From: Actinomycetes bacterium
GTDB taxonomy: Bacteria > Actinomycetota > Acidimicrobiia > Acidimicrobiales > Microtrichaceae
Assembly: GCA_023392475.1 (NCBI GenBank)
Contig: JAEVZA010000371.1
Span: forward strand, 1-12,175
Direction: 5' to 3'
Length of the DNA stretch: 12,175 nucleotides
Shown: positions 6,882 through 12,175 of the stretch, one piece after another
Layout of the letters: each line of letters begins with the position of its first letter
How positions within the stretch are numbered: the first letter of the stretch is position 1
The notes under the pieces: model-generated
What the model was told of the DNA's origin: nothing
Seen by the model: only the letters and a program-made list of their open reading frames with translations
Database searches by the model: none
Made by a program: the position numbers and the translations under genes

Positions 6882-6893
6882 CCGACGGGTAAC
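6878..6893. promoter_or_regulatory. candidate operator: 16-bp palindrome GTTACC-GACG-GGTAAC
   Basis: Perfect 6-bp inverted arms separated by 4 bases, overlapping the predicted -10 of the acyl-CoA dehydrogenase gene and centred about 16 nt upstream of its start codon. The A/T bases stand out in this GC-rich DNA. Size, symmetry and position fit a dimeric repressor of the TetR or GntR class that senses acyl-CoA, which is common for fatty-acid degradation genes. The regulator is not in this window. Confidence 0.5.
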
Positions 6894-6992
6894 CGGATCC
6901 CACCAGCGCCCCCGCTCCCGCTCGCCCGCCCACCCCCACGACTCGACGAAACCGGACCAGGGCGGTGTCGGCGGTCCGCGCCGGGGGGCTGG

Positions 6993-7631
6993 TCAGCGGG
7001 GGTGGGGGCTCATGACGGCGACCGGCAGGGAGATGCCGATCTCCTTCCCCCGCAGCCCGGCGATGCGCCGTCCGTCCTGGACGGCGTCCTTCGGCGTGCC
7101 CAGCAGGTCCCCGAGCTCGGCGGCGGTCGCATCGAGGTCGGGGGCGACCAGGGCGAGCCCGAAGATCGAGGTCGGCTCGTCGGTGGTCGGCTCGCCCTCG
7201 TCGGGGCCGACCAGCTCCAGGATGACGTCGCCCGCCCAGAAGAACGTCTGGCGCATCGGCGCGCCGTAGGACGTGGTGCTCCGGCCGCCCCGCACCTCGA
7301 GGCCGGCGGCCTCGAACGCCGCGATCGTGCGGTCGCAGTCACCCGTCCGCACGACGACGTGGTCGATCGTGGCGATGCCGTTCGGGTGCGCCGGCGTGGT
7401 GCCGGCCGACGCGGTGCCGCCGTGGCCGTCGGCGGTGGCGAGGCCGTCGAGGTCGTGGTCGACGCCGTCGAGCGCCCAGCCCACGAACCCGCCGCCGGTG
7501 TCGAGGCACAGCACCTCGGTGGCACCGAGGCGGAGCCGGCCGTCGTCGTCGACGTCGAAGCCGGCCGAGCGCCACGCCGCCGGGGCGTCGCCGAGGAGGA
7601 CGTGGGTGAGCTGGTGGGGGCGGTCGGTCAT
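6993..7631 (-). CDS. VOC-superfamily (glyoxalase/dioxygenase-fold) protein
   Basis: A 212-aa protein with the beta-alpha-beta-beta-beta repeats of the vicinal-oxygen-chelate fold. The N-terminal half (about 6-56: LTHVLLGDAPAAWRSAGFDV...) is short and degenerate. The second module (88-205) is clearer: TIDHVVVRTGDCDRTIAAFE (88-107), then FFWAGDVILELVGP (130-143) and GLALVAPDLDATAAEL (158-173). His91 and Glu139 stand where metal ligands usually lie, but the ligand normally at the start of the last module is replaced (FGLALVAPD), so a complete metal site is doubtful. The sequence does not reveal the substrate. ATG 7631 lacks a ribosome binding site but has TAGGGT 8 nt upstream. It lies 48 nt downstream of the photolyase stop on the same strand, possibly with its own promoter. 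Confidence 0.85.
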   Translation of the reverse strand: MTDRPHQLTHVLLGDAPAAWRSAGFDVDDDGRLRLGATEVLCLDTGGGFVGWALDGVDHDLDGLATADGHGGTASAGTTPAHPNGIATIDHVVVRTGDCDRTIAAFEAAGLEVRGGRSTTSYGAPMRQTFFWAGDVILELVGPDEGEPTTDEPTSIFGLALVAPDLDATAAELGDLLGTPKDAVQDGRRIAGLRGKEIGISLPVAVMSPHPR

Positions 7632-7639
7632 GGCCGCGC

Positions 7640-7645
7640 ACCCTA
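7640..7645 (-). promoter_or_regulatory. candidate -10 of leaderless promoter for the VOC protein
   Basis: The minus strand reads TAGGGT (TANNNT), ending 8 nt before ATG 7631. It overlaps the 8-bp palindrome CCCTAGGG (7641-7648). No Shine-Dalgarno sequence is present between it and the start. Confidence 0.45.
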
Positions 7646-7679
7646 GGGCGCCCGGGGCGGCGGGCCCTCGGGCGACGGG

Positions 7680-9083
7680 TCAGCCGTCGCCGCGGGCCGC
7701 GCGGTACGCGGCGATCGCCCGGTCCCGCGCGCCGGCGTGCTCCACGATCGGGTGCGGGTAGTCGTCGCCCAGGGTGACGCCAGCGGCGGCCAGCTCGAGC
7801 GGCGGGACCTCCCAGGGGGCGTGGCGGTCGTCGGGGTCCAGCCCGGCCAGCTCCGGCACCCACCGGGCGACGTACTCGCCGTGGGGGTCGAAGCGCCGGG
7901 ACTGCGTCACCGGGTTGAGGACGCGGAAGTACGGCGCGGCGTCGGGCCCGGTGCCGGCGACCCACTGCCAGTTGCCGGCGTTCTGGCTCACGTCGCCGTC
8001 GAGCAGCGCGTGCCGGAAGTGCGCCTCACCCACCCGCCAGTCCACCAGCAGGTCCTTCACGAGGAAGCTGGCGGTCACCATCCGGACGCGGTTGTGCATC
8101 CAGCCGGTCGCCGCCAGCTGGCGCATCCCGGCGTCGACGAGCGGGTAGCCGGTCCGCCCGGTGCGCCATGCCTCGGCGCCCTCCGGGTCGTCGCGCCACG
8201 CCACCGCGTCGAGCTCGGGGCGCATGGCCGCGCGGGCCAGCGACGGCCGCTCGTGGAACAGGTGGGCGAACCAGTCCCGCCACGCGAGCTGGCGCACGAA
8301 GGCGGCGCGGCCCTCGGAGCCGTCGCCGACCGCCTCGACGACGTGGCGGGGCGAGATCGTGCCGAGGTGGAGGTCCGCGGACAGCTGCGACGTGCCGTGC
8401 TCGACGGCGGGCAGGTCGTGGGTGTCCGGGTAGGCGTCGACGTGGTCGAGCCACGCCGAGAGCCGGGCCGCCGCACCGGTCTCGCCCGCGGGATCGGCCG
8501 GGTCGGCCCCCGGCTCCGGGATCGGTTCGGGCCGGAGCGCCTGCTGGCCGCTCGACCACGGGTCGACCACCGCCGCGTCGCCGCCGTCGGGCCACGGCGC
8601 CCACGGCGTCGCGGACCAGGCGCGGTGGAAGGGCGTGAACACCTGGTGGGTGCGGCCGGTCGAGGGCGAGGTCACGGCGCCGGGCGCGTGGACCAGGCCA
8701 CCCCAGCGGACGTCGACGGCGACCTCGGGCTGCAGCGCGCCGCGGACGGCGGCGTCACGGCGCTGCGCGTAGGCGGAGACGTCGCCGTCGACGTGCACGC
8801 TCGTCGCGCCCGCGGCACGGGCGACGGCCGCGACGGTCCGCACCGGGTCACCGTGGCGCACGAGCAGGGCGCCGCCGAGGTCGCGCAGCTGCGCATCGAG
8901 GGCGTGCAGCGAGGCGAGGAGGAGGTCGCGGCGGCGGTCATCGGCGGTGGCCAGGACCGTCCGATCGAGCACGAAGAGGGCGACCACCCGGTCGGCGGCC
9001 TCGGTCGCGGCGGCCCACGCGGGCTGGTCGCTCAGGCGGAGGTCGCGGCGGAACCAGACGACCGCGGTGCTCGGTGATGCCAT
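7680..9083 (-). CDS. phr: deoxyribodipyrimidine (CPD) photolyase, class I
   Basis: Blue-light flavoenzyme that splits cyclobutane pyrimidine dimers in DNA. The 467 aa match the usual length of about 470. The N-terminal Rossmann-like antenna domain starts AVVWFRRDLRLSDQPA (8-23). The C-terminal FAD domain shows SQLSADLHLGTISPR, AWRDWF, GYPLVDAGMRQL, TGWMHNRVRM and GDVSQNAGNWQW. Trp296, Trp349 and Trp372 have the same 53- and 23-residue spacing as the electron-transfer triad Trp306/359/382 of the E. coli enzyme, and Asn residues precede the last Trp as in photolyases. The product ends with an E. coli-like YPHPIVEHAGAR tail. The start ATG 9083 fits the conserved N-terminus. Upstream is only TAGGTG, 10 nt away, a poorer -10. 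It lies 57 nt downstream of the bL37-like gene, so read-through from that promoter is plausible. The antenna cofactor cannot be told from sequence. Confidence 0.96.
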   Translation of the reverse strand: MASPSTAVVWFRRDLRLSDQPAWAAATEAADRVVALFVLDRTVLATADDRRRDLLLASLHALDAQLRDLGGALLVRHGDPVRTVAAVARAAGATSVHVDGDVSAYAQRRDAAVRGALQPEVAVDVRWGGLVHAPGAVTSPSTGRTHQVFTPFHRAWSATPWAPWPDGGDAAVVDPWSSGQQALRPEPIPEPGADPADPAGETGAAARLSAWLDHVDAYPDTHDLPAVEHGTSQLSADLHLGTISPRHVVEAVGDGSEGRAAFVRQLAWRDWFAHLFHERPSLARAAMRPELDAVAWRDDPEGAEAWRTGRTGYPLVDAGMRQLAATGWMHNRVRMVTASFLVKDLLVDWRVGEAHFRHALLDGDVSQNAGNWQWVAGTGPDAAPYFRVLNPVTQSRRFDPHGEYVARWVPELAGLDPDDRHAPWEVPPLELAAAGVTLGDDYPHPIVEHAGARDRAIAAYRAARGDG

Positions 9084-9140
9084 GCGGCGTCGACACCTAC
9101 CCCGTCGGGGCCGGTCGACGCACCCCGGAGGGGAGCAGGA

Positions 9141-9230
9141 TCAGGAGTTGCGGCCCATGTTGGGCTTGCGCCCGTGGTTGGCCTTCTTGCGACGCGCGTT
9201 CTTCTGCTTCTTCTGGGTGCGCTTCGACAT
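9141..9230 (-). CDS. bL37-like small ribosomal protein (29 aa)
   Basis: A 29-codon gene on the minus strand, starting MSKRTQKKQK and ending KANHGRKPNMGRNS. Fourteen residues are Lys, Arg or His and there are no acidic residues. The KANHGRKPN segment is close, from memory, to the KANHGKRPN ending of the 24-aa mycobacterial large-subunit protein bL37, which binds 23S rRNA in actinobacterial ribosomes. Start ATG 9230 has no ribosome binding site, but TAGCAT lies 9 nt upstream, giving a near-leaderless mRNA. It is probably a separate short unit, possibly reading on into the photolyase. Most gene finders skip a gene this small. The assignment rests on the remembered motif and the overall charge pattern. 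Confidence 0.85.
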   Translation of the reverse strand: MSKRTQKKQKNARRKKANHGRKPNMGRNS

Positions 9231-9239
9231 AGGGGGGCG

Positions 9240-9245
9240 ATGCTA
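9240..9245 (-). promoter_or_regulatory. candidate -10 of promoter for the bL37-like gene
   Basis: The minus strand reads TAGCAT (TANNNT), ending 9 nt before ATG 9230. A weak TTGGAG lies 19 nt further upstream. There is no Shine-Dalgarno sequence, only a CGCCCCCCT spacer. Confidence 0.5.
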
Positions 9246-9327
9246 CCGGAGGCCGCCCGAGGATCTCCAACCGCCCGGTCCCACCCGCCGCGGTGCGGTG
9301 CTGCGAGACCCCTGGAGCCCGCGCGCT

Positions 9328-9346
9328 CGCACCACGGAACGGTGCG
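9328..9346 (-). terminator. hairpin downstream of the PHP gene, possible terminator without U-tract
   Basis: CGCACC (9328-9333) and GGTGCG (9341-9346) form a perfect 6-bp stem with a 7-nt loop, 20 nt past the PHP-protein stop on the minus strand. No run of T follows, so if it terminates transcription it is not a classical intrinsic terminator. GC-rich DNA forms such stems often, so confidence is low. Confidence 0.25.
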
Positions 9347-9366
9347 CGTACGGGCCGGGAGCGGCG

Positions 9367-10410
9367 TCAGCCGGTGGGGTGGGCGCCGGCCCACTCGAGC
9401 AGCTCGTCCGCGGGGTACGTGTTGACGATCCGGGAGGGATCGATCTCCATGCGGGTGGCGAGGTCGCAGCCCCACGTCTGCCACTCGAGCTGCCCGGGGG
9501 CGTGCGCGTCCGTGTCGATCGAGACCCGGCAGCCCCACTCGAGGGCGAGCGCGAGCAGCTCCTCGGGCGGGTCGCGACGCTCCGGTCGGCAGTTGATCTC
9601 GACCGCCGTGTCGAAGCGTGCGCACGCCGCGAACACGATCTCCGCGTCGAACCGCGACGGCGGGCGGCCCCGTCCGGTGATCTTCCGGCCGGTGCAGTGC
9701 CCGAGCACGTCGACGTTCGGGTCCGCCACGGCCATCACCATGCGACGGGTCATCTCCCGCTCGTCCATGCGCAGCTTCGAGTGCACGGACGCCACCACGA
9801 GGTCGAGGCGGGCGAGGAACGCGGCCGACAGGTCCAGGTGGCCGTCCTCCAGGATGTCCACCTCCATCCCGGTCAGGATCCGGAACGGCGCCAGCTCCTC
9901 GTTGAGCGCCTCGATCTCCTCCAGCTGCTCGGTGAGGCGGGCCTCGTCGAGGCCGTGCGCCACCGTGAGCCGCGCCGAGTGGTCGGTGACGGCGAGGTAC
10001 TCGTGGCCGAGCGACCGCGCGGTCTCCGCCATCGTGCGGACGCTCTCGCCGCCGTCGGACCAGAAGGTGTGGCTGTGCAGGTCGCCCTTGATGCGGGTGC
10101 GGAGCTCGCCGCCGACGCCGGGGTCGAGCACCGTCTCGGCCTCCAGCCGGTCCAGGTAGGTGGGCTCGGCCTCCCGCACCGCGGCCTCGATCACGGAGCC
10201 GGTGGACGGGCCGATGCCCTCGAGGTCGCCCAGGGTGCCGGTGGCGACGCGGCGCTCGAGCTCGTCGGGCCCGAGCTCGGCGACGACCGAGCGGGCGTGC
10301 GTGAAGGCGCGGGCCTTGCCAGCCGGCGCGAAGCCGCGGTCGAGGTAGTAGACGGCCCGGGCGAGGGCGGCGTCGGCCCGCGCCGGTGCGTCGAGCAGGT
10401 CGTCGGTCAC
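9367..10410 (-). CDS. helix-hairpin-helix plus PHP-domain metal-dependent phosphoesterase (PolX-like, polymerase domain absent)
   Basis: A 347-aa protein with two parts. Residues about 15-92 are helical and resemble the N-terminal HhH/8-kDa region of family X DNA polymerases (AVYYLDRGFAPAGKARAFTHA, then GTLGDLEGIGPSTGSVIEAA with the hairpin LEGIGPSTG at 63-71). Residues 107-345 form a PHP domain with all expected metal ligands: His112 and His114 (GDLHSHT), Asp119, His144 (VTDHS), Glu183 (TGMEVDI), His210 (ASVHS), His238 (LGHCTG), Asp301 and His303 (DTDAH). PHP domains hydrolyse phosphoesters; in bacterial PolX the PHP domain gives 3'-5' exonuclease and AP-endonuclease activity. The nucleotidyltransferase palm expected between the two parts in PolX is missing. 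GTG 10410 is chosen because upstream sequence looks non-coding and TAGCCT lies 7 nt before it. Divergent from ychF. A DNA-repair role is an inference; a histidinol-phosphatase-like role is less likely given the HhH region. Confidence 0.88.
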   Translation of the reverse strand: MTDDLLDAPARADAALARAVYYLDRGFAPAGKARAFTHARSVVAELGPDELERRVATGTLGDLEGIGPSTGSVIEAAVREAEPTYLDRLEAETVLDPGVGGELRTRIKGDLHSHTFWSDGGESVRTMAETARSLGHEYLAVTDHSARLTVAHGLDEARLTEQLEEIEALNEELAPFRILTGMEVDILEDGHLDLSAAFLARLDLVVASVHSKLRMDEREMTRRMVMAVADPNVDVLGHCTGRKITGRGRPPSRFDAEIVFAACARFDTAVEINCRPERRDPPEELLALALEWGCRVSIDTDAHAPGQLEWQTWGCDLATRMEIDPSRIVNTYPADELLEWAGAHPTG

Positions 10411-10417
10411 GGGGCCG

Positions 10418-10423
10418 AGGCTA
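10418..10423 (-). promoter_or_regulatory. candidate -10 of leaderless promoter for the HhH-PHP gene
   Basis: The minus strand reads TAGCCT (TANNNT), ending 7 nt before GTG 10410. No Shine-Dalgarno sequence is present. The paired palindromes at 10433-10456 lie just upstream. Confidence 0.5.
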
Positions 10424-10432
10424 CGCGGCGCG

Positions 10433-10456
10433 GCCGGGCCCGGCGTCGGCGCCGAC
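10433..10456. repeat. two abutting 12-bp perfect palindromes in the PHP/ychF divergent region
   Basis: GCCGGGCCCGGC (10433-10444) is directly followed by GTCGGCGCCGAC (10445-10456). Both are exact palindromes. They sit 10-33 bases upstream of the predicted -10 of the PHP gene, where a regulator would contact the -35 region. High GC raises the chance background. Confidence 0.35.
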
Positions 10457-10559
10457 CCGGTTCCCACCGATCCGTCCGCCCGGAGCGGGCGCGGACCGCC
10501 GCGTCCGACGAACAGGGCGCGGGGTGGGCCGTCGTGGAACCGGGCGAGGGCCCGGCCAC

Positions 10560-10565
10560 TACCCT
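10560..10565 (+). promoter_or_regulatory. candidate -10 element for the ychF operon
   Basis: TACCCT (TANNNT) lies 58 nt before the ychF start and would give a leader of about 50 nt containing GGGAGG. A weak TGGAAC lies 19 nt upstream, and a 6-bp inverted repeat CCGGGC-GAGG-GCCCGG (10540-10555) immediately precedes it. Support is positional only. Confidence 0.3.
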
Positions 10566-10623
10566 CGGGACGTCCGCCGGCCGTCGGCGCGACGACGTGC
10601 ACGGGCCATCGCCCGGGAGGATC

Positions 10624-11712
10624 GTGGAACGCTTCGGCTTCGTGGGGTTGCCCAACGCGGGCAAGTCCTCGCTCTACAACGCACTCGCCGGGGGCGGCGC
10701 GCTCGCCGCGCCGTACGCCTTCGCCACGGTCGACCCGAACGTGGGCGTGGCCAAGGTCCCCGACGACCGGCTCGACCGGCTCGCCGCGATGAGCGCGTCG
10801 AAGAACGTGGTGCCGGCGGCGGTGCAGTTCGTCGACATCGCCGGGCTCGTGGAGGGTGCCGCGCAGGGCGAGGGCCTCGGCAACCGGTTCCTGTCCCACA
10901 TCCGCGAGGTCGACGCCATCGTCTTCGTGCTGCGGGCGTTCACCGACCCCGACGTGCCGGGCTCGACCGATCCGGTCGACCAGCTGGCGACGCTCGAGGT
11001 CGAGCTGGTCTACGCGGACCTCGAGTCGCTGGAGAAGCAGATCGACAAGCGGCGCAAGGCCGCACGGGCGGACAAGTCGCTGGCCGACGAGGTCGCGGCG
11101 ATGGAGGCGGCCGTCGAGCTGCTCCAGGCCGGCACGCCGCTGTACCGCGGCGCGATCTCCGAGGAGCACCGGTCGCTGCTGCGACCGTTCTTCCTCCTGA
11201 CCGCGAAGCCGGCGCTCGCGCTGGTCAACCTCGACGAGGCCCAGCAGGAGGACCCGGAACCGGTGCTGGCGCCGGTCCGCGCCGCGTTCGCCGACGCCGG
11301 CGACCCGGAGGAGCTGGTGCTCGGGCTGAGCATCCAGCTGGAGGCCGAGGCGGCGATGCTCGACGCCGAGGAGCGCGCCGAGATGCTCGAGGCCCTCGGG
11401 CTCGGCGAGGGGGCCCTGCCCACCTTCCTCCACACCGCGTACCGCATGCTCGGGCTGCGCACCTTCTTCACGACGGGCGAGAAGGAGAGCCGGGCCTGGA
11501 CCTTCCGCGCCGGCTCCACGGCCCCGCAGGCCGCGGGCGTCATCCACACCGACTTCGAGCGCGGCTTCATCCGCGCCGAGGTGATCCGGTGGGACGAGCT
11601 CCTCGAGATCGGCTCGTGGTCGAAGGCGAGGGACGTCGGCAAGCTCCGGATCGAGGGCAAGGACTACGAGGTGGTCGACGGCGACGTGCTGGAGATCCGC
11701 TTCAACGTGTGA
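10624..11712 (+). CDS. ychF: ribosome-associated ATPase YchF (OLA1 family)
   Basis: Universally conserved Obg-family P-loop NTPase that prefers ATP, binds ribosomes and is linked to stress responses. The 362-aa length matches the family (about 363). G1 is GLPNAGKSS (8-16). G3 is DIAG (71-74) in FVDIAGLVEGAAQGEGLGN. The usual NKxD guanine motif is replaced by NLDE (202-205), the basis of ATP preference in YchF. A helical coiled-coil region (about 120-180) and a C-terminal TGS domain (about 277-360, FFTTGEKESRAWTFRAG) follow. GTG 10624 begins VERFGFVGLPNAG, matching the family N-terminus, with GGGAGG at 10615-10620 only 3 nt away, a tight but usable spacing. It is the first gene of a plus-strand operon with the DUF192 gene 7 nt downstream and then rsmI. 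Confidence 0.97.
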   Translation: MERFGFVGLPNAGKSSLYNALAGGGALAAPYAFATVDPNVGVAKVPDDRLDRLAAMSASKNVVPAAVQFVDIAGLVEGAAQGEGLGNRFLSHIREVDAIVFVLRAFTDPDVPGSTDPVDQLATLEVELVYADLESLEKQIDKRRKAARADKSLADEVAAMEAAVELLQAGTPLYRGAISEEHRSLLRPFFLLTAKPALALVNLDEAQQEDPEPVLAPVRAAFADAGDPEELVLGLSIQLEAEAAMLDAEERAEMLEALGLGEGALPTFLHTAYRMLGLRTFFTTGEKESRAWTFRAGSTAPQAAGVIHTDFERGFIRAEVIRWDELLEIGSWSKARDVGKLRIEGKDYEVVDGDVLEIRFNV

Positions 11713-11719
11713 GCGACCG

Positions 11720-12055
11720 ATGGCGTGGCTGGTGCGTGACGGGACGGTGTTGGCGACGGTGGAGTCGGCCGCGACGCGCCGGGAGCGGCGCCGCGGGCTC
11801 CGTGGGCGCGCCGGGATCGACGGCGTCCTCCGGCTGCGGGCCCGCTCGGTGCACACGATCGGCGTGCGGTTCCCCATCGACGTGGCCTTCTGCCGCCCGC
11901 GCGGCCGGGGCGAGCTCCGCGTCGTCCGCGTCGTGACGCTCCGGCCGAACCGGGTGACCCGCCCGTCGTGGGGCGGGCGGGTGGCCCTGGAGGCCGAGGC
12001 CGGTGCGTTCCGCCGGTGGGACGTGCGGCCGGGTGATCGCCTGGAGGTCCGCTGA
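11720..12055 (+). CDS. DUF192 family protein
   Basis: A 111-aa protein of the DUF192 (COG1430) family, whose biochemical role is unknown. The motifs fit: ERRRGLRGRAGIDGVLRL (22-39) corresponds to the conserved R-GLMGR region, VHTIGVRFPIDVAF (44-57) to the usual V-T-GMRFPIDV-F core, and a C-terminal LEAEAGAFRRWDVRPGDRLEV matches the E-AG...G--PGD ending. There is no signal peptide, unlike many proteobacterial members, so it is predicted to be cytoplasmic. ATG 11720 follows the ychF stop by 7 nt without a strong ribosome binding site, suggesting coupled translation. Its TGA shares one base with the rsmI ATG (TGATG at 12053-12057). The ORF is Arg-rich, as expected for this composition. Confidence 0.85.
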   Translation: MAWLVRDGTVLATVESAATRRERRRGLRGRAGIDGVLRLRARSVHTIGVRFPIDVAFCRPRGRGELRVVRVVTLRPNRVTRPSWGGRVALEAEAGAFRRWDVRPGDRLEVR

Positions 12056-12175
12056 TGGGGGAGGGGCCGCCCCGGCTCGTCGTGGTCGGCACGCCGATCG
12101 GCAACCTCGGCGACCTCTCGCCGCGCGCCGTCGCCTCCCTCGCCGCGGCCGACGTCATCGCGTGCGAGGACACCC
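12055..12175 (+). CDS. rsmI: 16S rRNA (cytidine-1402-2'-O)-methyltransferase RsmI, 5' part only
   Basis: Methylates the ribose of C1402 in 16S rRNA, tuning decoding at the P site, using S-adenosylmethionine. Only the first 40 residues are in the window: after MGEGPPR comes LVVVGTPIGNLGDLSPRAV and a stretch ending in IACEDT, the hallmark N-terminus of RsmI within the tetrapyrrole-methylase (SAM MTase class III) fold. Start ATG 12055 overlaps the DUF192 stop by one base and has GGAGG (12043-12047) with a 7-nt spacer, a strong ribosome binding site inside the upstream gene. It belongs to the ychF operon. Confidence 0.93.
   Translation, partial: MGEGPPRLVVVGTPIGNLGDLSPRAVASLAAADVIACEDT

Noticed and set aside
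4881..7646. Very long open frame on the plus strand opposite the acyl-CoA dehydrogenase and VOC genes
   Set aside because: It is the antisense shadow of well-recognised minus-strand genes. GC-rich codon use suppresses stops on the opposite strand, and the product is a low-complexity Arg/Val/Asp-rich string with no domain.
7646..7679. Possible terminator between photolyase and VOC genes
   Set aside because: The stretch is almost all G and C and can pair in several ways, but no single stable stem stands out and there is no T-run.
9100..9135. Small hairpins CCCC-GTC-GGGG and CCCC-GGA-GGGG between bL37 and photolyase
   Set aside because: The stems are only 4 bp and lack a T-run, so I cannot support a terminator or regulatory structure.
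8947..10623. Apparent long N-terminal extension of YchF on the plus strand
   Set aside because: The frame happens to stay open through the photolyase, bL37 and PHP genes, all on the other strand. Known YchF proteins begin at the P-loop segment coded from 10624, where GGGAGG also lies.
1..12175. Search for CRISPR, tRNA, mobile elements, toxin-antitoxin or defence genes
   Set aside because: No regularly spaced repeats, cloverleaf-like segments, transposase or integrase motifs, or small toxin-antitoxin pairs were seen. All larger frames with coding character were assigned to core-type genes.

Overview
The window is GC-rich chromosomal DNA (roughly 70% G+C by eye) from a bacterium, most likely an actinobacterium and possibly of the Acidimicrobiia type. 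That placement is inferred from base composition, frequent GTG starts, apparent leaderless promoters, a tiny actinobacterial bL37-type ribosomal protein gene, and a FadE/crotonase-rich fatty-acid degradation set. No taxonomic search was possible. I see no rRNA, tRNA, CRISPR array, insertion sequence, integrase or phage gene. No gene-free stretch exceeds about 215 bases.

Layout. Positions 1-1463 (minus) hold most of an M1 zinc aminopeptidase (pepN-like), cut by the left edge. A divergent intergenic region follows. On the plus strand come a crotonase with the full active-site triad of delta(3,5)-delta(2,4)-dienoyl-CoA isomerase (1643-2485) and a zinc-ribbon/RDD membrane protein (2502-3482). The RDD gene may be frameshifted at its 3' end, because 87 further bases read as good coding sequence in another frame. 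Converging on it is a minus-strand fatty-acid block: a long acyl-CoA dehydrogenase (6869-5070), an unrecognised 204-aa protein (5002-4388) and, translationally coupled to it, a crotonase-family protein (4383-3580). Further minus-strand genes are a VOC/glyoxalase-fold protein (7631-6993), a class I CPD photolyase (9083-7680), a 29-codon bL37-like ribosomal protein gene (9230-9141) and a helix-hairpin-helix plus PHP metal-dependent phosphoesterase (10410-9367). The right end is a plus-strand translation-related operon: ychF (10624-11712), a DUF192 protein (11720-12055) and the start of rsmI (12055 onward).

How the genes fit together. The dehydrogenase, the dienoyl-CoA isomerase and the second crotonase are all beta-oxidation-type enzymes, and together suggest degradation of saturated and unsaturated fatty acids. 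A 16-bp palindrome sits on the dehydrogenase promoter, and its 9-base core recurs in the pepN/isomerase promoter region. YchF (ribosome-associated ATPase) and RsmI (16S rRNA methyltransferase) are ribosome-linked. The photolyase and possibly the PHP protein are linked to DNA repair.

The clearest pattern is in the 5' ends. Six genes that head transcription units have a TANNNT hexamer 6-9 nt before the start codon and no Shine-Dalgarno sequence. The genes inside the best-defined operon junctions (4383, 12055) carry strong Shine-Dalgarno sequences. This fits widespread leaderless mRNA. I found no convincing new defence, mobile or biosynthetic system here; this is mainly core metabolism with a few points worth checking.
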